A program made the translations under genes and the position numbers. Under the pieces are notes generated by a model that was not told the DNA's origin, made no database searches, and worked only from the letters and a program-made list of their open reading frames with translations. This document shows positions 1-9,309 of a DNA stretch of 64,000 nucleotides, piece by piece. Each line of letters starts with the position of its first letter. The first letter of the stretch is position 1. The stretch comes from Symploca sp. SIO3C6 (GTDB lineage Bacteria > Cyanobacteriota > Cyanobacteriia > Cyanobacteriales > Coleofasciculaceae). The stretch lies in the NCBI GenBank assembly GCA_010692425.1, contig JAAHHJ010000002.1, positions 124,001 through 188,000 of the forward strand, given 5' to 3'.

Positions 1-694
1 TCATGAGTTCAACAATTTCCGCTCCACCGTTACGAGTCCGCTCCACCAGACGGTTGATGGTAGCAGTATCCATTAGTTCCGTAATTGGGATACCACCTGC
101 AGTAGAGTATTGAGGTAAGGGTACCATCAAATCCCCGTGACCTCCCAGTACCATCGCCTTGACATCTTGAGAACAGATGCCCAATTCCATAGCAATGAAA
201 GCTTGGAAGCGGGCAGAGTCGAGAATGCCTGCCATGCCCATGACTCGATGAGCAGGTAGTTTTGTTGTTTGCCAAGTGAGATAAGTCATCACATCGAGTG
301 GATTAGTGACAACGATAAACAGGGCGTTTGGGGAATAAGCGATCGCATAGCGAGCCACATTAACTACGATCTGAGCATTAGTTTTGAGTAGATCATCCCT
401 ACTCATGCCTGGTTTGCGCGGAATGCCTGCAGTAATTACCACGACATCTGAACCAGCAGTCTCAGCATAATCATTAGTGCCAACAATTTGACAATCGTGA
501 CCATCAATACCCTGTGCCTCCAGTAAGTCTAGGGCAATAGCTTGGGGCATCCCTTCGACAATGTCGAGTAAGACGACATCGGCAAGGTTTTTTTGGATAA
601 TTCTCTCAACTAGAGTACTGCCAACACGCCCACTACCAATTATGGCTACGCGGTGGTGATGGCAGGCAGTCAATGAACTAAGAGGAGATGACAT
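1..694 (-). CDS. mdh: malate dehydrogenase, N-terminal part (cut by window edge)
   Basis: NAD-dependent malate dehydrogenase of the lactate-dehydrogenase-like type, interconverting malate and oxaloacetate in the cytoplasm. About 231 residues are visible. After a short N-terminal tail comes a Rossmann start ([12 protein letters not shown]), then the acidic residue after strand 2 ([10 protein letters not shown]), the substrate-loop segment [26 protein letters not shown] and the active-site region [11 protein letters not shown]. The C-terminal third lies outside the window. The ATG at 694 gives the expected N-terminus. It starts 14 bp after the ndhO stop, so the two genes are probably co-transcribed. 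Confidence 0.93.
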   Translation of the reverse strand, partial: MSSPLSSLTACHHHRVAIIGSGRVGSTLVERIIQKNLADVVLLDIVEGMPQAIALDLLEAQGIDGHDCQIVGTNDYAETAGSDVVVITAGIPRKPGMSRDDLLKTNAQIVVNVARYAIAYSPNALFIVVTNPLDVMTYLTWQTTKLPAHRVMGMAGILDSARFQAFIAMELGICSQDVKAMVLGGHGDLMVPLPQYSTAGGIPITELMDTATINRLVERTRNGGAEIVELM

Positions 695-708
695 AAGCGC
701 TTAATTGC

Positions 709-930
709 TCAATCAGACTTTTGTAGCTGATCGATACGTAACCAAATATTGGGAGTTGGCACTTGACCAAACTTAACTAGTGCGTAGTCACCTTTGGTAT
801 CCATTACCTCTCCCTTAGTTTCAAATATATAAGGAGGAAAACGGGAATCGCTAGCCTTAGCTTCTAGGCTATTTTCCAGTTGTTCACGGATAGCATGAAC
901 GAAAGTTCCTTTTTTGATTTTATCTGCCAT
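709..930 (-). CDS. ndhO: NAD(P)H-quinone oxidoreductase subunit O
   Basis: Small peripheral subunit of the cyanobacterial NDH-1 complex at the thylakoid membrane, 73 residues, the usual family size. It begins [20 protein letters not shown], continues with the conserved stretch around [12 protein letters not shown], and has [19 protein letters not shown] near the C-terminus. It is the first gene of a probable two-gene unit with mdh. No obvious promoter could be assigned upstream. Confidence 0.92.
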   Translation of the reverse strand: MADKIKKGTFVHAIREQLENSLEAKASDSRFPPYIFETKGEVMDTKGDYALVKFGQVPTPNIWLRIDQLQKSD

Positions 931-1649
931 AGTTGCAGCTTTTGTGTAAAACTTCTAAACCCCTCTATCCAGTTTGACATTTCCTGCCAGTTTTAGTTCT
1001 TTAGGAACTTCAAGAGTTAAAACGGGGGAGGGGGAGACGGTTTAGATGGGAATGCCAAACTCCATTTAATTTCAATGCCGTCTAGGCTAGGAAGAAAATC
1101 TGCGTAAGCTTTGTGCTTGTTGTCACAATAGGTTTTGGGTGTTGCTGGAAAAAGATTCCGCTATAACTTAGTGCTAAGCCGCATAGTTTATTTGAAGGGT
1201 AACTTGGACTCAATACATATTTTTCACAGGTTTTTCTTTATATTTCGTCGAGAAAAATATAAAGAAAAAACAAATATTTCAAATTTACTTGACATGAAAA
1301 TTTTAAAAATGCTAACTTTCCAACGTGGTCAAATATAGGATAATTACCTTGCTAAGGGAAAGCCTCTTAACAGGCATATAGTCAAATAAGTATTGACTTA
1401 GTTTGTTAAGGATAGATACAGAAATCTACTACCAAGGTGGCTTGAGTAGCGTCGTGTAAAATACGACTAAATTAGACCTTTAGACTAACTATAACTTGGT
1501 CTAAATTAACCTGAGCAAGGCATAAAATAAGGAGGAGTCGATTAATCTGATAAACTTCATTTTTGCCTGTCTAACCAGTTGAATATGGATACTATACAGG
1601 CATAAATAAGAACTTCTAGCAACTTTAAACTTGAAACAAGAGAAAGTTT
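931..1649. other. 719-bp intergenic region
   Basis: Divergent spacer between ndhO (minus) and the TerB-like gene (plus). It must hold both promoters. A G-rich run lies near 1023-1040, and the middle is AT-rich. A 67-codon frame at 1135-1338 has no recognisable composition or motif and is not called. No RNA gene was recognised. Confidence 0.5.
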
Positions 1650-2135
1650 ATGACTGATGAAAAAATGGTAACTGTTTCATCTTTTGCTAAAGATGAGTAC
1701 GGAATTAGTGCGGCTACAATCGAAGCTATGATCAACTATGGCTACGCTTTGTTAGCTATTGCCGGAGCTGATCAAGAGGTTTCTGAAAAAGAAATGGAGT
1801 GGTTAATTAATCACCAAACTAAATTTGGGGCTCCTCAAGAGGTAGTTGAACTCTACAAGTCTTTTGATTACAAAAATGCTAACATCAAAGAACTATTGTC
1901 CAAGATAAAAGTTGATGTGGCAACTTGGTCAGCGCCACCAAACTTGATATATCATGGCATTCACATGTCATCAGCTGATGGTGTTTATGCTGAGGCAGAG
2001 AGAGAAACAGTCAAACAAGCGGCCAAAATACTCGGAGTTGCTGATGATGTTGTTTTGACCCTAGAAAGTTTAGTGGATATGGAACGAGCCGTTGTCAGGA
2101 TGCGTAAGGCATTGTTTCACATAGACGCATTATGA
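1650..2135 (+). CDS. TerB-like (tellurite-resistance domain) protein
   Basis: Acidic helical protein of 161 residues resembling the TerB fold: a hydrophobic helix (INYGYALLAIAGADQEVSEKE) carrying an acidic, potentially metal-binding loop, and a second acidic loop in SSADGVYAEAERE. In TerB families such paired acidic motifs bind divalent metal. No ter operon partner lies nearby, so a stress or membrane-surveillance role is only inferred. The start is the ATG following a purine-rich AAGAGAAAG. It is a single-gene unit, convergent with mutM across an A6T6 palindrome. It could alternatively be an unrelated cyanobacterial helical protein. Confidence 0.65.
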   Translation: MTDEKMVTVSSFAKDEYGISAATIEAMINYGYALLAIAGADQEVSEKEMEWLINHQTKFGAPQEVVELYKSFDYKNANIKELLSKIKVDVATWSAPPNLIYHGIHMSSADGVYAEAERETVKQAAKILGVADDVVLTLESLVDMERAVVRMRKALFHIDAL

Positions 2136-2389
2136 TCGCAACTATTACATATGCCTTACGTGCTTAAGTGAGGTATTCCTACACTTGCTACCAAAAATCA
2201 ACAGCACTTACTTATGGACAAAGCATTGCTTTGTTAGGTAGAGAGTGAGGTGTAGGAAGTGTGGGAGGATTTGTGTATAAAAAGCTCCCACCTCTGTTCA
2301 TCTTCCCCCCTCACTCCCCTCTGAGTTGAAAGAGGGTATAGGCTGTGGGGTGTAGGGTGTAGGGGAAATAACCCTCTTTAATGCTTGAT

Positions 2390-2409
2390 GATGAAAAAAT
2401 TTTTTCATC
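2390..2409. terminator. A6T6 palindrome between convergent genes
   Basis: The perfect 20-bp palindrome GATGAAAAAATTTTTTCATC lies in the spacer between the convergent TerB-like gene and mutM. With A and T runs on both strands it could terminate transcription in either direction. The stem is weak, so the function is inferred from position. Confidence 0.5.
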
Positions 2410-2425
2410 GGGACTGCCTTGGAGT

Positions 2426-3274
2426 TTAATGCTGACATCTGGGGCAAAAATGAGATGAACGTCCTGCCAATTTAAGATTCTCAATCAGAGTGCCACAGAC
2501 ACGGCAATGCTGACCAGTGCGACCATAAACCCAGGCAACACCGCTATAATTTCCATTGACTCCTTGCACGTTAAGAAAGTTACTGAAGGTAGTACCACCA
2601 ACCTCTATGCTCTTTTGCAAGACTTCGATAACTGCTAGGCGCAGGCGTTTTATTTGCTCTACATTCAAGGCTGCACAAGGCGTTTCTGGTCGAATTCCAC
2701 TCAGAAATAGGGCTTCATCGGCATAAATATTACCCACGCCTGCCACTAATCCTTGATCTAAAAGTGCGGTTTTAATAGCACGCTGACGTTTTTTGAGCTT
2801 GCTGGCTAAGTACTCAACTGAAAAGTCATCACCAAAGGGTTCTGGACCAAGTTTCTTGAGACCAGTAATAATGGTTTCTGGTGTCTCTAATGGTGGCACC
2901 CACCACATTTTACCAAAGGTACGTGTATCAACAAAGCGCAACTCGCGGTGTTCAGGGAAGAATAATCGTACTCGCGTGTGTTTTTGCAATGGCTGGTCTC
3001 GATCAAGCCACAATAACTGACCAGTCATCCGAAGATGGACGCCCAACCAGCCGGCATTGCTGGCATCTGACTTAGTTAATTGAGCAAGTAAGTATTTGCC
3101 GCGCCGATGCCAATTTAAAATAGTAACATTCTTCATCCCCGCCAAAAAATCACCCACAGAAAGAGGGTGGGCGATGCTGCGAGCTAGCAAAACATCTCCC
3201 CCCCAAATTTTCTGTGCCAGAGTGACTTGATTTAAGCCCAGACGGACTGTTTCAACTTCAGGTAGTTCAGGCAC
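2426..3274 (-). CDS. mutM: formamidopyrimidine-DNA glycosylase
   Basis: Bifunctional DNA glycosylase/AP lyase (Fpg) that excises 8-oxoguanine and formamidopyrimidines in base-excision repair. The 282 residues have the full family layout: the catalytic N-terminus MPELPEVETVRLGL (Pro2 as Schiff-base nucleophile, Glu3), the helix-two-turn-helix with LLDQGLVAGVGNIYADEAL, and a C-terminal zinc finger (CRVCGTLIENLKLAG then CPRC). The start follows from the obligatory N-terminal PELPE. It sits 34 bp downstream of psaE on the same strand, an arrangement seen in other cyanobacteria, so the genes are probably co-transcribed. Confidence 0.96.
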   Translation of the reverse strand: MPELPEVETVRLGLNQVTLAQKIWGGDVLLARSIAHPLSVGDFLAGMKNVTILNWHRRGKYLLAQLTKSDASNAGWLGVHLRMTGQLLWLDRDQPLQKHTRVRLFFPEHRELRFVDTRTFGKMWWVPPLETPETIITGLKKLGPEPFGDDFSVEYLASKLKKRQRAIKTALLDQGLVAGVGNIYADEALFLSGIRPETPCAALNVEQIKRLRLAVIEVLQKSIEVGGTTFSNFLNVQGVNGNYSGVAWVYGRTGQHCRVCGTLIENLKLAGRSSHFCPRCQH

Positions 3275-3308
3275 AATTTCGATAGCTGAGTTGACTTTGC
3301 CTTGGTTG

Positions 3309-3521
3309 CTAAACTTTTTCTAGTTCACGCTCAGCAAAGTTATTAGTGGAAACACCACTGGCGTCTCCACTAAAACCGGTGTAGTTAACCTTGTCAAAGC
3401 GGACAATCACTGGGTAGATGATACCGCTCTTGTCTATAGAGGCTACTGTTCCGATATCGTTGTACCAGTAGGATTCTTTTCTTTTAATCCTAACTTTGTC
3501 ACCACGCTTGAGTTCTGCCAT
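3309..3521 (-). CDS. psaE: photosystem I reaction centre subunit IV
   Basis: Stromal/cytoplasmic subunit of photosystem I that helps dock ferredoxin and supports cyclic electron flow. It has 70 residues in an SH3-like barrel: it starts [20 protein letters not shown], continues with [11 protein letters not shown] and [15 protein letters not shown], and ends FAERELEKV. Size and motifs are typical. The 142-bp upstream spacer should carry its promoter. No HLR1-type TTACA repeat could be seen there, unlike upstream of the hli gene in this window. The stop lies 34 bp before the mutM start. Confidence 0.96.
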   Translation of the reverse strand: MAELKRGDKVRIKRKESYWYNDIGTVASIDKSGIIYPVIVRFDKVNYTGFSGDASGVSTNNFAERELEKV

Positions 3522-3663
3522 AAGAGTATTTCCTTTGCGCTCTAGTTTTAAAGCGTACTACTGGAGATGGACTATCTGTTACCTTTTGTTTTTAAGTTTT
3601 ATTAAACTTTATCTGCGACGACACAATAATCAACATAACCCAAATCTACTACAGCCCTTTAAT

Positions 3664-4305
3664 TTAGTCTTGCCAGCACACCTTGACAAAATAGGAATGA
3701 TTTCCCCAGAAGTCAGTGGTTCTCTCAATATCTGCGATCGCCAGATTAAAAGGAATTGCTGTAGTCAGGTACTTTTGAACTAGACTACCGAGATCAGGTG
3801 CTAGTTGAGTTGCAGTCACTGCAGCTAAGCTTATACCAAGTATTTGCTCAATTGGGCCTCGTGGCAGGATTAGGTGGGCACCTAAAGTCAAGCTAGCGGT
3901 TAAAAACATTCCCACTGAGAGATTAGTGCCACAGCGTGGATGCACTGCTAAGTTCCATTCGCCACTAGTGAGGCGCTGCAAAGCTATAGATGCTGCTCTT
4001 TTAAGATCAGCTAAGTTTACTTGACCATAGATATAAAAGCCTTTGTCAGTGGATAACCCTCCCAAGCTACTATTATCTGAGTCCAGGGTGGTTACTGAAT
4101 ATTTAGTTGTTTTGGCAGCACTAACTTCACCCAAAACCCAGACTGTTGCATGTTCTAAAGCATGAACTTGGCGCACCATCAATATTTCTTTTAACCCTGG
4201 AACAAATTGCAACTGCCTCAACAACTCAGCATCTTGTGTTGGTTGCGGCGCGGCAAGGTCAAAATCCCAGAAGTCGTTGATATGGGCAGCAGCCGTATTG
4301 GTCAT
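3664..4305 (-). CDS. DUF6391 family cyanobacterial protein
   Basis: Protein of 213 residues, apparently the conserved cyanobacterial family annotated DUF6391; its function is unknown. It has the signature LKEILMVRQVHALEHATVWVL, a central stretch containing HPRCGTNLSVGMFLTASLTL that looks like a membrane-associated segment, and a second hydrophobic segment (ILGISLAAVTATQLAPDLG). The conserved His/Glu in HALEHA and the HPRCGTN motif suggest a metal or catalytic site, but this is speculation. It lies upstream of psaE on the same strand. Confidence 0.7.
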   Translation of the reverse strand: MTNTAAAHINDFWDFDLAAPQPTQDAELLRQLQFVPGLKEILMVRQVHALEHATVWVLGEVSAAKTTKYSVTTLDSDNSSLGGLSTDKGFYIYGQVNLADLKRAASIALQRLTSGEWNLAVHPRCGTNLSVGMFLTASLTLGAHLILPRGPIEQILGISLAAVTATQLAPDLGSLVQKYLTTAIPFNLAIADIERTTDFWGNHSYFVKVCWQD

Positions 4306-4460
4306 AGCAGCTCCACTCTCAAAGGTATCTTGATTAACAGATGTTCTTTTAACTTTAGCGCTGACTTTGGCAAAGTGATGTAAAGCTTGGTAAAGCTATA
4401 GCAGTTTTGGTTTCAAAAGTTGATCTCTATGAGACGATATTTGAAACCAAGTTGCCATCT

Positions 4461-4565
4461 TCATAATTCAATAATTCGGTCAACAAGATCATCAATTAAG
4501 TCGTTGTGGTTAACAATTATAATTGTGCAACTCTGTTCTTTAGCCAGTCTCTGCAAAATCCTAAA
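4461..4565 (-). pseudogene. remnant of an ABC-transporter ATPase C-terminus
   Basis: Reading the minus strand, about 33 codons ending in TGA at 4461-4463 give ILQRLAKEQSCTIIIVNHND followed by LIDDLVDRIIEL. This matches the end of DevA/LolD-type ABC ATPases (the 'LAKEQGCTILIVTHD' H-loop region followed by 'ADRI'). No Walker A, signature or Walker B region precedes it; stops interrupt all frames upstream. It is best read as a decayed fragment. The switch-loop His is retained in VNHND. Confidence 0.5.
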
Positions 4566-4709
4566 TTTATAGAAGATTACAAAACCTTATTGTAAGGATA
4601 TCCAGAAGAGCAAGCCATTCTGTTATCCCAACAAAAAGTTATCTGGCAAAATAAAGTGGGTTACGGCGATGTCTAACCCACTCTTAGATGATGAAAAATG
4701 AACTATAAA

Positions 4710-5021
4710 CTATGAATTGCCTTCTTCCTTTATTGCAGGTAAGGAACAGCAGTTAACATCATTGATGCAAACTTTGCCCCACTGTAGAGCCCAACGTACT
4801 AGTGCGACTCTATTACCTGTCGATGTCTTAGTCAGAATATTGCTGATGTGATTATCGACAGTACGCTTACTAATTTCTAACTGCTGGGCAATTGCCTGAT
4901 TGCTTAAACCAGCGGTTACTAGTTCTATAATTTGTAGTTCGCGACCTGATAGGGACGCGGAGATATGAGACTTGCCACCAGCCATAAGTCTTTGCCCTTG
5001 ATGTATACGAAAATATTGCAA
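4710..5021 (-). CDS. pedR: LuxR-type HTH regulator, PedR-like
   Basis: Small stand-alone DNA-binding protein of 103 residues with one LuxR/FixJ HTH domain (SLSGRELQIIELVTAGLSNQ, then QLEISKRTVDNHISNILTKT) and no receiver domain. PedR of Synechocystis is a similarly small LuxR-type regulator that senses photosynthetic electron transport through thioredoxin. The C-terminal tail here has three cysteines (VCINDVNCCSLP) that could serve redox sensing; this is inference. The start could be internal, for example at residue 13 (MAGGKSH). A MITE lies just upstream at 5076-5195, in or near its promoter. Confidence 0.72.
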   Translation of the reverse strand: MQYFRIHQGQRLMAGGKSHISASLSGRELQIIELVTAGLSNQAIAQQLEISKRTVDNHISNILTKTSTGNRVALVRWALQWGKVCINDVNCCSLPAIKEEGNS

Positions 5022-5075
5022 TAATAGCTCTCTAGGTCATTTTAACCAGTATTTTTACTCATAGAGCGGTTCTTA

Positions 5076-5195
5076 AGTAGTCGGACATAAATAAATGGCT
5101 CTATGTAAAGAATTATGAAATCCGTCAAAGTCACCCTACACCCTACACCCCACACCCTGCCTCAACCAGTAAACTTTATCAATGTCGCAGCTACT
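5076..5195 (+). mobile_element. MITE family 1, copy A (TA-flanked, IS630/Tc1-like)
   Basis: Element of 120 bp flanked by TA on both sides (5074-5075 and 5196-5197). The left end is AGTAGTCGGACATAAATAAA; the right end, reverse-complemented, reads AGCTGCGACATTGATAAAG, an imperfect terminal inverted repeat. The interior carries CCCTACACCCTACACCC. It has no coding capacity. Copies recur at 15687, 45944 and 49927. TA target duplication suggests mobilisation by an IS630-type transposase, which is not in this window. Confidence 0.8.
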
Positions 5196-5486
5196 TAGTT
5201 AGGGGCTACAGATCTAACTTTTGCCTGAAAGTCTCTTGTACCCTGCCTTCAAGACTATCAAAATACTCTGACCAGTATTTTAGTCAAGTTATTCAAAGTT
5301 AAATTAAAAATTATGTCTGTTTGTACAGACCTCTTAATCACTGCTCACTTCTGACTCTATTAGTCGGTGATGATAGAGTTGTGGCACAATCAATAGCTGA
5401 TTATTCTCTAATCTCCAATATTCTGGATTGATTAATGGGTACTTCAGCCTCCGCATAATCTGAACAAGTTGGGATCTATTTCTGTC

Positions 5487-6470
5487 GTGACCAATCCGCG
5501 CGTACTCTGCCTTGGTGAAGTATTATTTGATCTGCTTGCTGATCAACTGGGGCGCTCACTCGAACAAGTTGAATCATGGACACCTTATCCTGGTGGTGCT
5601 CCTGCCAATGTTGCTTGTGCTTTAGTTAAACTGGGAACCACTGCTGGTTTTGTCGGTTGCGTGGGGAAGGATGAGCAAGGAGAGAGCTTAGTTAAATTGT
5701 TACAAGAAGTCGGGGTAGACAGCACGGGCGTTCAGCGCCATTCTACAGCACCGACACGACAAGTTTACGTTGTGCGTTCTGTCGATGGCGATCGTTCTTT
5801 TGCTGGTTTTGGCGAACTTGACACTGCACAATTTGCCGATGCCTTCCTCCAAGCCTCAGATTTACCTGAGTCTATATTTGAAGATGCTGATTTTTTAGTC
5901 TTAGGAACTCTCGAGTTAGCTTATCCCCAAACTCGCGAAGCTATTAATAAAGTACTGCAACTAGCAACAACATACAATGTCAAAATTTTAGTTGATATCA
6001 ATTGGCGTCCGATGTTCTGGCATGATACCAGTGCAGCCAAGCCACTAATTCAAGAACTATTAAAACACGTCGATTTTCTCAAAATTGCTAAAGAAGAAGC
6101 CCAGTTGTTCTTTAACACCACCGATGCCGGTGCCATTGCCAATCGCTTAGATTCAGTAGAAGGTGTTTTAGTGACAGATGGGGCAGGAGAAATCAACTAT
6201 TGCCTGAATCAGCATGAAAGTAAGCTCAAGGCTTTTGCTGTCGATGTTAAAGATACTACAGGTGCTGGCGATGGCTTTGTTGCCGGTTTTGTTCACCAGC
6301 TGTGCCAGCAGGGACTCAAATGCCTTGCTACTCCAGACTCAGCAAGAGATACTGTTAGATATGCTTGTGCTGTGGGAGCTTTGACGACTCTGAAACCAGG
6401 AGCAATTGCAGCTCAACCTACAGCCCAAGAAGTAGAGGCTTTCCTTAGTAGTGAAAGTTATATCAAATAG
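5487..6470 (+). CDS. PfkB-family sugar kinase, probable fructokinase
   Basis: Ribokinase/PfkB-family carbohydrate kinase, most like cyanobacterial and plant fructokinases that phosphorylate fructose in sucrose use. It has about 327 residues: VLCLGEVLFDLLAD at the N-terminus, the substrate-binding PGGAPANVACALVKLG motif (PfkB signature 1), a central lid, and the C-terminal signature DTTGAGDGFVAGFVHQL with the catalytic Asp and the anion hole. The GTG at 5487 gives MTNPRVLCLGE; a TTG at 5469 would add six residues. No strong RBS distinguishes them. It is a single gene, convergent with the next, with a TAATAAG array just after its stop. Confidence 0.85.
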   Translation: MTNPRVLCLGEVLFDLLADQLGRSLEQVESWTPYPGGAPANVACALVKLGTTAGFVGCVGKDEQGESLVKLLQEVGVDSTGVQRHSTAPTRQVYVVRSVDGDRSFAGFGELDTAQFADAFLQASDLPESIFEDADFLVLGTLELAYPQTREAINKVLQLATTYNVKILVDINWRPMFWHDTSAAKPLIQELLKHVDFLKIAKEEAQLFFNTTDAGAIANRLDSVEGVLVTDGAGEINYCLNQHESKLKAFAVDVKDTTGAGDGFVAGFVHQLCQQGLKCLATPDSARDTVRYACAVGALTTLKPGAIAAQPTAQEVEAFLSSESYIK

Positions 6471-6503
6471 AAAAAAGCATGTTAAGCATAGTCTGAGTTT
6501 AAG

Positions 6504-6538
6504 TAATAAGTAATAAGTAATAAGTAATAAGTGATAAG
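6504..6538 (+). repeat. STRR array (TAATAAG)4 + TGATAAG
   Basis: Four exact TAATAAG heptamers plus one TGATAAG, starting about 33 bp after the kinase stop and reading in the gene's sense. A partial reverse copy (ATTACTTATTACTT near 6547-6560) follows, so the transcript could fold into a hairpin between these convergent genes. Short tandemly repeated repetitive (STRR) heptamers are known from filamentous cyanobacteria. Confidence 0.85.
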
Positions 6539-6608
6539 AAAAAAATATTACTTATTACTTTTCACTTAACGAATAAGGAGACACTCTTAATATTCTTTTA
6601 TTTCTTCT

Positions 6609-7688
6609 TCAAAGCTCTAGGGCTCGGCGAGTGTTAGGGCCAACAATACCGTCAGCAGTTAAGCCTTTTTGCTTTTGAAATTGCTTGACTACAGCTGTTG
6701 TTCCTTTACCATAAAAACCATCGATTTCGATTTCAAAACCTGCATTAAACAAGGCGTTTTGAACCTGGCGGACATCTTCCCCCTGCATATATGGTTTGCT
6801 CAGTCGTAAAGTCCGAAATTCTCCAAAAGGAATGTCAAACCCACCTACAGGAGAATTCTCTAGCCGCCTCCTTGTCTGAGGGCCCCACTTTCCATCTTCC
6901 TTGATTAGGTCATTGGGATTATATCTGTTCCAAAGACGTTGAAAAGCTTGTACTGCCAAGGAGTTAATTCTGCGTCTACCAAAGCCCACATACTCAAAAT
7001 GTACCAGATCCCTAGCCCCAAACCAACGCCAGGAATGCCTTGGTAAATACTGTCTCCAGAAGTTGTAGAATGGAGTATCTACGGCTAACCCACTTTGATG
7101 GTTGCTATTAGGTGGTTCAGCAGCAAGTTGAATTCCGCAGCGTCTGCCGTTAAGATAGTGGTTGTAGATAATTTGTTGCTGGGCAATTGTGCGATAAGCA
7201 GAAGTGATTGTCATCTTCTGTCCCGCAGCCTGAATAGCACGCGCTAGTGTTCTTTTGGCAGGAGCTTGTAAGTAGGGCCAAGCAGCTTTACCTAAGTTAA
7301 CATCTAAATCATCAAAGGGCACTAAAACCCCAGGGACTAGGGAGTTCATTTCTCCAAGAATTTGGGTATCTAGTCCTCGCACAATTGCAGTAGAGCAGGA
7401 ACTTACATCTTTAAGCAATAATGGTTCCAGTTTTAATTTTTCGTTTTCCTGCCAAACTTCAACATGGTCATTAAAGGCATACCAAATATTCTTATCCTGA
7501 AAATTATCTTCGGCAAAGACAACTTGGATGTGAAATTTTTCTTGTGGAAGAAGTTTCCAGGTTTCGAGTTCCAGCTCTGTCCCTTGTTTGATACTCTGCT
7601 TGTCTTTTGTTGACAATTTATCGCTTTCTAGGGGCTTTTGCTTGAGAACTGTATCCTCTACTATTTTTAGCTTTAGAGCCATTACCAA
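6609..7688 (-). CDS. M15-type D,D-peptidase-like protein with peptidoglycan-binding domains
   Basis: Protein of 359 residues. Residues ~1-110 are an uncharacterised N-terminal region without a signal peptide. A VanY/M15-like domain (~115-235) follows, with AYRTIAQQQIIYNHYLNG, SNHQSGLAVDTP and DLVHFEYVG; the two His and the Asp match the zinc ligands of D-Ala-D-Ala peptidases. Next comes a degenerate (FQRLWNRYNPND...GKWGPQTRRRLE) and then a canonical peptidoglycan-binding repeat (VRQVQNALFNAGFEIEIDGF, with DGIVGPNTRRAL at the end). The likely role is cell-wall hydrolysis or remodelling. The missing export signal is odd. The true start may be at residue 3 (MALKLKIVED). Confidence 0.8.
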   Translation of the reverse strand: MVMALKLKIVEDTVLKQKPLESDKLSTKDKQSIKQGTELELETWKLLPQEKFHIQVVFAEDNFQDKNIWYAFNDHVEVWQENEKLKLEPLLLKDVSSCSTAIVRGLDTQILGEMNSLVPGVLVPFDDLDVNLGKAAWPYLQAPAKRTLARAIQAAGQKMTITSAYRTIAQQQIIYNHYLNGRRCGIQLAAEPPNSNHQSGLAVDTPFYNFWRQYLPRHSWRWFGARDLVHFEYVGFGRRRINSLAVQAFQRLWNRYNPNDLIKEDGKWGPQTRRRLENSPVGGFDIPFGEFRTLRLSKPYMQGEDVRQVQNALFNAGFEIEIDGFYGKGTTAVVKQFQKQKGLTADGIVGPNTRRALEL

Positions 7689-7888
7689 CCTCTATAATAG
7701 TATGCTCAATTGAGTAATCTTTCTTGAAGATAGTTCAGTTAGAGTGCCGTAGCGCTTAGTTGTGTAAAGTATAACAACAGGACATTTTAAATTAGACTGG
7801 CGAAGAGCCACTGCCCATGCTTACAGCATAGACTCCTAATGGACTGTCAGTAGGTTCAAAGGTATGGAATTGAGTTTACATCAAATTA

Positions 7889-9223
7889 ATGAGTAAAGAT
7901 CAACCCCTGCAACAGATAATTTACAATCAAATTGCCGCAGCGCCTCAGAAGCGGATTACATTTGCTGAGTACATGGACTTAGCACTTTATCACCCGCAGC
8001 AGGGTTACTATGCTACTGGTGCCGTCAATATTGGCTCAGAAGGTGACTTTTTTACTTCGCCTCACTTAGGTAGAGATTTTGGGGAATTACTTGCCCAGCA
8101 GTTTGTTCAAATCTGGAATATCTTAGGAAAACCAACTCCCTTTACCCTTGTAGAAATGGGAGCAGGGCAAGGATTACTTGCCGCAGATATTCTGAGTTAT
8201 TTACACAGAAAGCAACTTGACTGTTTTGTAGCTGTAGAATACATAATCATTGAAAAAGCAACTGGACTGATTGCTCAACAGCAACAACTACTGCAAAAAT
8301 TAAAACTATCAGAGCAAAACCATCACCAACAATTACCTGTGCGGTGGTCTTCCTTAGAAGAAATACCGGAAAACTCGATTACTGGCTGCTGTTTTTCTAA
8401 TGAGTTAGTGGATGCTTTACCAGTACATCAATTTGTAATTGAACAACGACAGTTGCGTGAAATTTATGTTACCACAGCTGAGCAATTAAGAGTTAGCACT
8501 CAGCACTCAGAAGTCAGCAGAGAAAAAGTAATTGATGTTGAATTTAAGTCTTCATTGGTAGAAGATATCCAAAATCAACTATCGAATCAGAATCGTAATG
8601 ATGAAATTAAATTTATAGAGGTTGCAGATACTGCTTCTACACCTCAACTTAGAGAGTACTTTGATTGGTTGGGAATTGATTTACTCTCCGGTAATTACTC
8701 TGATGGATATCGCAGTGAAGTTAATCTGGCGGCTTTGGAATGGCTTAAGAATATTGCTAACCGACTAAAGCGAGGATTCTTGTTAACAATTGATTATGGC
8801 TACACAGCAGAACGCTATTACCTAAGTGCGCGTCATCAAGGGACATTACAATGCTACTATCACCATCGACATCATGACGACCCTTATCTATATATTGGGC
8901 ATCAAGATATTACTGCTCATGTAAATTTTACTGCCCTGGAGCGTCAAGGAGAATTGTGCGGTTTACGCAAAGTGGGTTTTACTCAACAGGGTTTATTTTT
9001 AATGGCATTAGGATTAGGAAAACGTCTTAGTGATCTTTCGGCAACTGGTGAGACTATTGCTAAAGGAAAAGATGTTTTACAGATCATGCAACGTCGTCAG
9101 GCTTTACACCAATTGATCGATCCTATGGGAATTGGAGGTTTTGGTGTTTTGGTACAGAGTAAAGGGTTAAATTGGGAACAAAGACAGATAGAACTTCAAG
9201 GTTTAAGCGTACCACCGATGTGA
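7889..9223 (+). CDS. SAM-dependent methyltransferase, MidA/NDUFAF7 family
   Basis: Protein of 444 residues of the family that in mitochondria methylates an arginine of complex I (NDUFAF7/MidA). It has the diagnostic N-terminal ITFAEYMDLALYHPQQGYY, then GDFFTSPHLGRDFGELLAQQ, the SAM-binding VEMGAGQGLLAADIL, the FSNELVDALPVHQF motif and the C-terminal GLRKVGFTQQGLFLMALG. The bacterial substrate is not established; a link with NDH-1 assembly is attractive because NDH-1 genes are nearby, but this is inference. It is a single-gene unit with a divergent neighbour upstream. Confidence 0.87.
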   Translation: MSKDQPLQQIIYNQIAAAPQKRITFAEYMDLALYHPQQGYYATGAVNIGSEGDFFTSPHLGRDFGELLAQQFVQIWNILGKPTPFTLVEMGAGQGLLAADILSYLHRKQLDCFVAVEYIIIEKATGLIAQQQQLLQKLKLSEQNHHQQLPVRWSSLEEIPENSITGCCFSNELVDALPVHQFVIEQRQLREIYVTTAEQLRVSTQHSEVSREKVIDVEFKSSLVEDIQNQLSNQNRNDEIKFIEVADTASTPQLREYFDWLGIDLLSGNYSDGYRSEVNLAALEWLKNIANRLKRGFLLTIDYGYTAERYYLSARHQGTLQCYYHHRHHDDPYLYIGHQDITAHVNFTALERQGELCGLRKVGFTQQGLFLMALGLGKRLSDLSATGETIAKGKDVLQIMQRRQALHQLIDPMGIGGFGVLVQSKGLNWEQRQIELQGLSVPPM

Positions 9224-9309
9224 AGCCTCTTTCGTCTTAAAACATGAAATTGCCTACAATTACTCTACACACTACACTCTAAATTAATATTAGTTGCTCG
9301 TTATTAATA

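Noticed and set aside
1135-1338. 67-codon frame between ndhO and the TerB-like gene
   Set aside because: AT-rich spacer with low-complexity Phe/Lys content and no ribosome-binding site.
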